A stretch of 17,271 nucleotides of DNA. It comes from an uncultured Eubacteriales bacterium (GTDB lineage Bacteria; Bacillota_A; Clostridia; Christensenellales; Aristaeellaceae). How positions within the stretch are numbered: position 1 is the first letter of the stretch; each line of letters starts with the position of its first letter. The notes beneath the pieces were generated by a model. That model was not told where the DNA came from, did not search any database, and saw nothing but the letters and a program-made list of their open reading frames with translations. This document shows positions 14,613 to 17,271 of the stretch, piece by piece. The stretch covers positions 1-17,271 of the forward strand of contig CACYNZ010000144.1 in assembly GCA_902775835.1 (NCBI GenBank), given 5' to 3'. A program made the translations under genes and the position numbers.

Positions 14613-14640
14613 AAAAAGCTCCTCCCTGTCCGGGAGGAGC
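14613..14640 (-). terminator. Intrinsic terminator of the nucleoside transporter operon
   Basis: On the minus strand GCTCCTCCC and GGGAGGAGC (14640-14632 with 14626-14618) form a perfect 9-bp stem with a five-base loop, followed by TTTTT (14617-14613). It begins 11 bases after the nupQ stop. A second 8-bp stem, CATGCCGG/CCGGCATG, follows at 14585-14607 without a T-run after it. The remaining bases up to the purE promoter show no gene or site I can support. Confidence 0.92.
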
Positions 14641-14651
14641 TAAAATACCGA

Positions 14652-15590
14652 TTATCTGGAACCCTTGTCGTAGGGAATGCCTTCCGCCTTCGGCGCATGG
14701 GAAGCCTTGGAGGTGAAGGCCAGCACAATCAGACAGACAATATAGGGCATCATGTTGTACACGTTGCCGGGGAGATTCAGGGATACCAGGAACGGGAAAC
14801 CCGTATACGTGTTGGACAGTGCGCGGAACAGTCCGAAAATCAGGGCTGCCAGGGCAATGCGCGTCGGTTTCCACTGGCCGAAGATCATAACAGCCAGAGC
14901 CAGGAAGCCGAAGCCGGCAACGCCGTTTTCAAACTTCCAGATGGAAACGCCGGCCAGAATGTAGCACAGTCCGCCAAGACCGCCCAGGGCACCGGAAATC
15001 AGAACGCCGGCCCAGCGCATCTTGTACACATTGATACCCACGGAAGCAGCCGCCTGGGGATGCTCGCCGCAGGCCATCAGTCGAAGGCCGAAGCGGTTCT
15101 TGTAGAGCACAAAGTACACAATCACCACGGCAAGCACGGCCACCAGCATGAACCAGTTGAACTCAAAGCCGTTGATGTTCACAATGAACATTCTTCTCGC
15201 GTTCACATACTCGATCTCGGAAGAATGGTTGTCAGGATTGGCAGCGGTGTTCATGGCCTTGACCAGAACGGTGGCCGCAGCCGTAGCCAGCAGGTTCATA
15301 GCCGTACCGACCAGCGTCTGGTCAGCATTGAAGTGAATGGCTGCCACGCCCAGCAGACACGAATACAGCATGCCTGCCAGGATGGCGGCAATCATGGCAC
15401 AGACTACCATCACCACGGGCGTGGTCGTGCTCAGGGTGCTCATGCACAGTGCACCGCCCAGAGCGCCCACCACCATGATGCCTTCCAGACCAAGGTTGAT
15501 AATGCCGGAGTGCTCTGAAATGCATCCGCCCAGAGCAACCAGCAGGAGAACAGAGGCGAAGATCAGGGTATATTGGATCAGAAGCAGCAT
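14652..15590 (-). CDS. nupQ: Nucleoside ABC transporter permease, NupQ type
   Basis: This 312-residue inner-membrane protein is one of two permeases of a BmpA/NupN-dependent nucleoside importer (the B. subtilis guanosine transporter YufOPQ/NupOPQ is the reference). It is hydrophobic throughout with about eight membrane segments. The family's start, SEHSGIINLGLEGIMVVGAL (25-44), is clear, and the coupling region RLMACGEHPQAAASVGINV, contacting the ATPase, follows in the middle. GLRLMACGEHP and ALAVMIFGQWKP are typical of the smaller, NupQ-type permease. Its ATG directly follows the nupP TAA stop with no gap, so translation is probably coupled. It ends the operon, with a terminator 11 bases on. 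Confidence 0.92.
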   Translation of the reverse strand: MLLLIQYTLIFASVLLLVALGGCISEHSGIINLGLEGIMVVGALGGALCMSTLSTTTPVVMVVCAMIAAILAGMLYSCLLGVAAIHFNADQTLVGTAMNLLATAAATVLVKAMNTAANPDNHSSEIEYVNARRMFIVNINGFEFNWFMLVAVLAVVIVYFVLYKNRFGLRLMACGEHPQAAASVGINVYKMRWAGVLISGALGGLGGLCYILAGVSIWKFENGVAGFGFLALAVMIFGQWKPTRIALAALIFGLFRALSNTYTGFPFLVSLNLPGNVYNMMPYIVCLIVLAFTSKASHAPKAEGIPYDKGSR

Positions 15591-16691
15591 TTACTTGTTC
15601 GCCCCCTTCTTTTCTTCGCTCTTCGTGAGCATCTTGTTCATGGTCATCTTGATGAACAGCACGAATCCGCACAGATAAATGATCACGGAGGAAATCACAT
15701 CAGAAATCTGGGAGGAATAGAAATTGGTGTTCACATACTGACCACCGTCGGTGATATGCTGGATAAAGAACGAGGAGAAAATGGCGCCAATGGGATGCAG
15801 TCCGCCAAGGAACGCAGCGGCGATACCGTTGAAGCCCATGCCGGGCACGGAAGACTGGGTGCATTCCCAGCGCATATAGCCCGTCTGATACAGCATGGAA
15901 GCGCCCAGACCTGCCAGGGCACCGGAGATGACCAGAGTCAGGATGATATTGCTGTTCTGAGCCATGCCGGCGTATTTAGCGGCGTTCTTGTTGTTGCCGG
16001 TGGCCTTCAGTTCGTAGCCGAGCCTTGTCTTTTCCAGAAGAATCCAGACAAGAATGGCAATGATGACGGCCAGCGGCACGGCAATGGTCACATTGGTGTT
16101 GCCATTGAACAGCTTGTCGATGCCCGCCGTCGGAAGCATGGAGCCGGGATTGACCTTGTTCAGGTACAGGGTATAGGGACTGGCGGATTCCTTGACATTG
16201 CTCAGAATGGTATTGGCCGTATACAGGGCAATCCAGTTGAGCATGATGCCGGAAATGACCTCATTCACATTGCAGTACGCCTTCAGAACACCGACCGCGG
16301 CACCGAACAGGGCAGCGCAGACCATGGCGAAGAGCATGCAGGGCAGCCAGCCCCAGCCCCAGGCCAGAGCGGCATACAGGCAGGCACAGGAACCTGCCAC
16401 GTACTGTCCGGCAGCACCGATGTTGAACAGACCGACCTTATAGGCGAAGAGAATGCTCAGCGAGCACATGATCAGCGGCATGGTCTTGGCCAGGGTATTG
16501 CCGAACTGCTTGAGCTGGCTTGCGGGGCGGCTCCAGGTAAAGAAGTTCTTCACCACATTGAGAATGGATTCCGCGGCACCGGCCGGATTGATGCACAGAA
16601 GGACGATAAATCCGATCAGAAGGCCCAGCAGAATACAGATGACGGACGCAATAAAGGCCTGAACACCAGGATTCTTCAGAACTCTCTTCAT
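15591..16691 (-). CDS. nupP: Nucleoside ABC transporter permease, NupP type
   Basis: This 366-residue permease pairs with NupQ to form the membrane channel. About nine membrane segments are visible, starting at residues 13-33. Characteristic stretches are LFAYKVGLFNIGAAGQYVAG (80-99), NEVISGIMLNWIALY, and the coupling loop GYELKATGNNKNAAKYAGM, which matches the larger BmpC-partner permease. An extracytoplasmic insert lies around YLNKVNPGSMLPTAGIDKL. The start has GAAGG seven bases upstream and overlaps the nupO stop as ATGA. The C-terminus is basic (KSEEKKGANK). Specificity for guanosine versus other nucleosides cannot be read from sequence. Confidence 0.93.
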   Translation of the reverse strand: MKRVLKNPGVQAFIASVICILLGLLIGFIVLLCINPAGAAESILNVVKNFFTWSRPASQLKQFGNTLAKTMPLIMCSLSILFAYKVGLFNIGAAGQYVAGSCACLYAALAWGWGWLPCMLFAMVCAALFGAAVGVLKAYCNVNEVISGIMLNWIALYTANTILSNVKESASPYTLYLNKVNPGSMLPTAGIDKLFNGNTNVTIAVPLAVIIAILVWILLEKTRLGYELKATGNNKNAAKYAGMAQNSNIILTLVISGALAGLGASMLYQTGYMRWECTQSSVPGMGFNGIAAAFLGGLHPIGAIFSSFFIQHITDGGQYVNTNFYSSQISDVISSVIIYLCGFVLFIKMTMNKMLTKSEEKKGANK

Positions 16692-17271
16692 ACGCTCACC
16701 TTCTCTCTCTTGGCACCGGCCATGTACAGACCCAGTTCTTCCTGCGTGGTCTTCTTCGGGTCAAGCTCGCCCACAATCTCGCCTTCATACATGACCAGGA
16801 TCCGGTCCGGAACATCCATGACCTCGTCCAGTTCCAGGGAGATCAGCAGAACGGCTTTGCCTGCGTCACGCTGGGCCACCAGCTGCTTGTGGATGAACTC
16901 GATGGCACCTACGTCCAGACCGCGGGTAGGCTGCACAGCCACCAGCACTTCCGGCTGCTTGTCGATTTCGCGGGCAATAATGGCCTTCTGCTGGTTGCCG
17001 CCGGACATGGAGCGGGCGGCCGTGATGGAACCCTGACCGGAGCGGACGTCATACTCACGGATGAGCCTGTCGGAATACTCACGGATATTCTTCCGCCGCA
17101 GGAAACCGATCCGGTGCGTGAACCTGGATTCAAAGTAGGTCTGCAGCACCAGATTGTACTCCAGGGAATAATCCAGCACGAGACCATGCTTGTGACGGTC
17201 TTCCGGAATATGGCTCATGCCGCTGGTGGAACGCTTGCGGATGGAAGCCTTGGTGATGTCCTTGCCTTCCA
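16688..17271 (-). CDS. nupO: Nucleoside ABC transporter ATPase, NupO type, C-terminal part (start outside window)
   Basis: This is the end of the energising ATPase, a protein of about 500 residues with two fused ABC domains; the visible 194 codons are most of the second one. The frame is open to the window edge. Visible motifs are SHIPEDRHKHGL (family-typical after the Q-loop), the ABC signature MSGGNQQKAIIARE, the Walker B region VLVAVQPTRGLDVGA and the following LISLELDEVMDVPDRILVMYEGEIVGE. SGGNQQK and PTRGLDVGA are the forms usual in the second domain of sugar and nucleoside importers, where the Walker B glutamate is replaced by glutamine. The Walker A motif is beyond the edge. It overlaps nupP by four bases; the nupN/bmpA lipoprotein is expected further upstream. 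Confidence 0.93.
   Translation of the reverse strand, partial: EGKDITKASIRKRSTSGMSHIPEDRHKHGLVLDYSLEYNLVLQTYFESRFTHRIGFLRRKNIREYSDRLIREYDVRSGQGSITAARSMSGGNQQKAIIAREIDKQPEVLVAVQPTRGLDVGAIEFIHKQLVAQRDAGKAVLLISLELDEVMDVPDRILVMYEGEIVGELDPKKTTQEELGLYMAGAKREKVSV

Noticed and set aside
15573..17036. 487-codon plus-strand ORF opposite nupP and nupO
   Set aside because: It is antisense to clearly identified transporter genes and is low in hydrophobic core and rich in Gly/Gln/His, as expected of a shadow.
1..17271. Mobile elements, CRISPR arrays, tRNA or rRNA genes
   Set aside because: No transposase, integrase, regularly spaced direct repeats, tRNA-like folds or rRNA sequence was seen; gene content is core metabolism.

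Overview
The window reads as a chromosomal segment of a moderately high-G+C low-complexity-cell-envelope Gram-positive anaerobe (Bacillota; Clostridia or Erysipelotrichia are the best guesses). Supporting signs are the CdaA/CdaR c-di-AMP pair, a NupOPQ-type nucleoside ABC transporter, strong AGGAGG-type ribosome binding sites, intrinsic terminators with T-runs, and a PurO-like IMP cyclohydrolase of the kind seen in gut Clostridia. The genus cannot be fixed from the sequence alone. There are no rRNA or tRNA genes, CRISPR arrays, transposases or phage genes; coding density is high.

Layout. Positions 1-2000 (minus strand): the N-terminal part of a MoxR AAA+ ATPase (cut by the window edge), a secreted standalone 5'-nucleotidase C-terminal-domain protein preceded by a structured leader with a terminator just before its ribosome binding site, and a doubtful 57-residue orphan ORF. 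Positions 2056-5559: a family 2 glycosyltransferase (+), a PHP-family histidinol-phosphatase-like gene (-), and a cytoplasmic GH29 alpha-L-fucosidase (+); the last two are divergent from back-to-back promoters and each convergent gene pair is separated by a strong hairpin terminator.

Positions 5698-10823 (minus strand): an operon reading cdaA, cdaR, [terminator hairpin], a two-ORF membrane/charged hypothetical that looks frameshifted, an RsmF-type rRNA m5C methyltransferase and an RlmA-type rRNA m1G methyltransferase. ATGA overlaps join cdaA/cdaR, the hypothetical/rsmF and rsmF/rlmA. The glmM gene that usually follows cdaA-cdaR is absent here.

Positions 10885-14464 (minus strand): a purine biosynthesis operon purE-purC-(purO-like)-purB with a near-consensus promoter and a strong terminator. 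Positions 14613-17271 (minus strand): the end of a nucleoside ABC transporter operon (nupO partial, nupP, nupQ). De novo IMP/AMP synthesis, nucleoside uptake, c-di-AMP synthesis and a nucleotidase-related secreted protein thus lie close together, so much of the window is about purine nucleotides.

The items most worth a second look are the attenuator-like leader of the nucleotidase-domain gene, the probable frameshift at 8266-8270, the terminator placed inside the cdaA operon, and the catalytic-domain-less nucleotidase.
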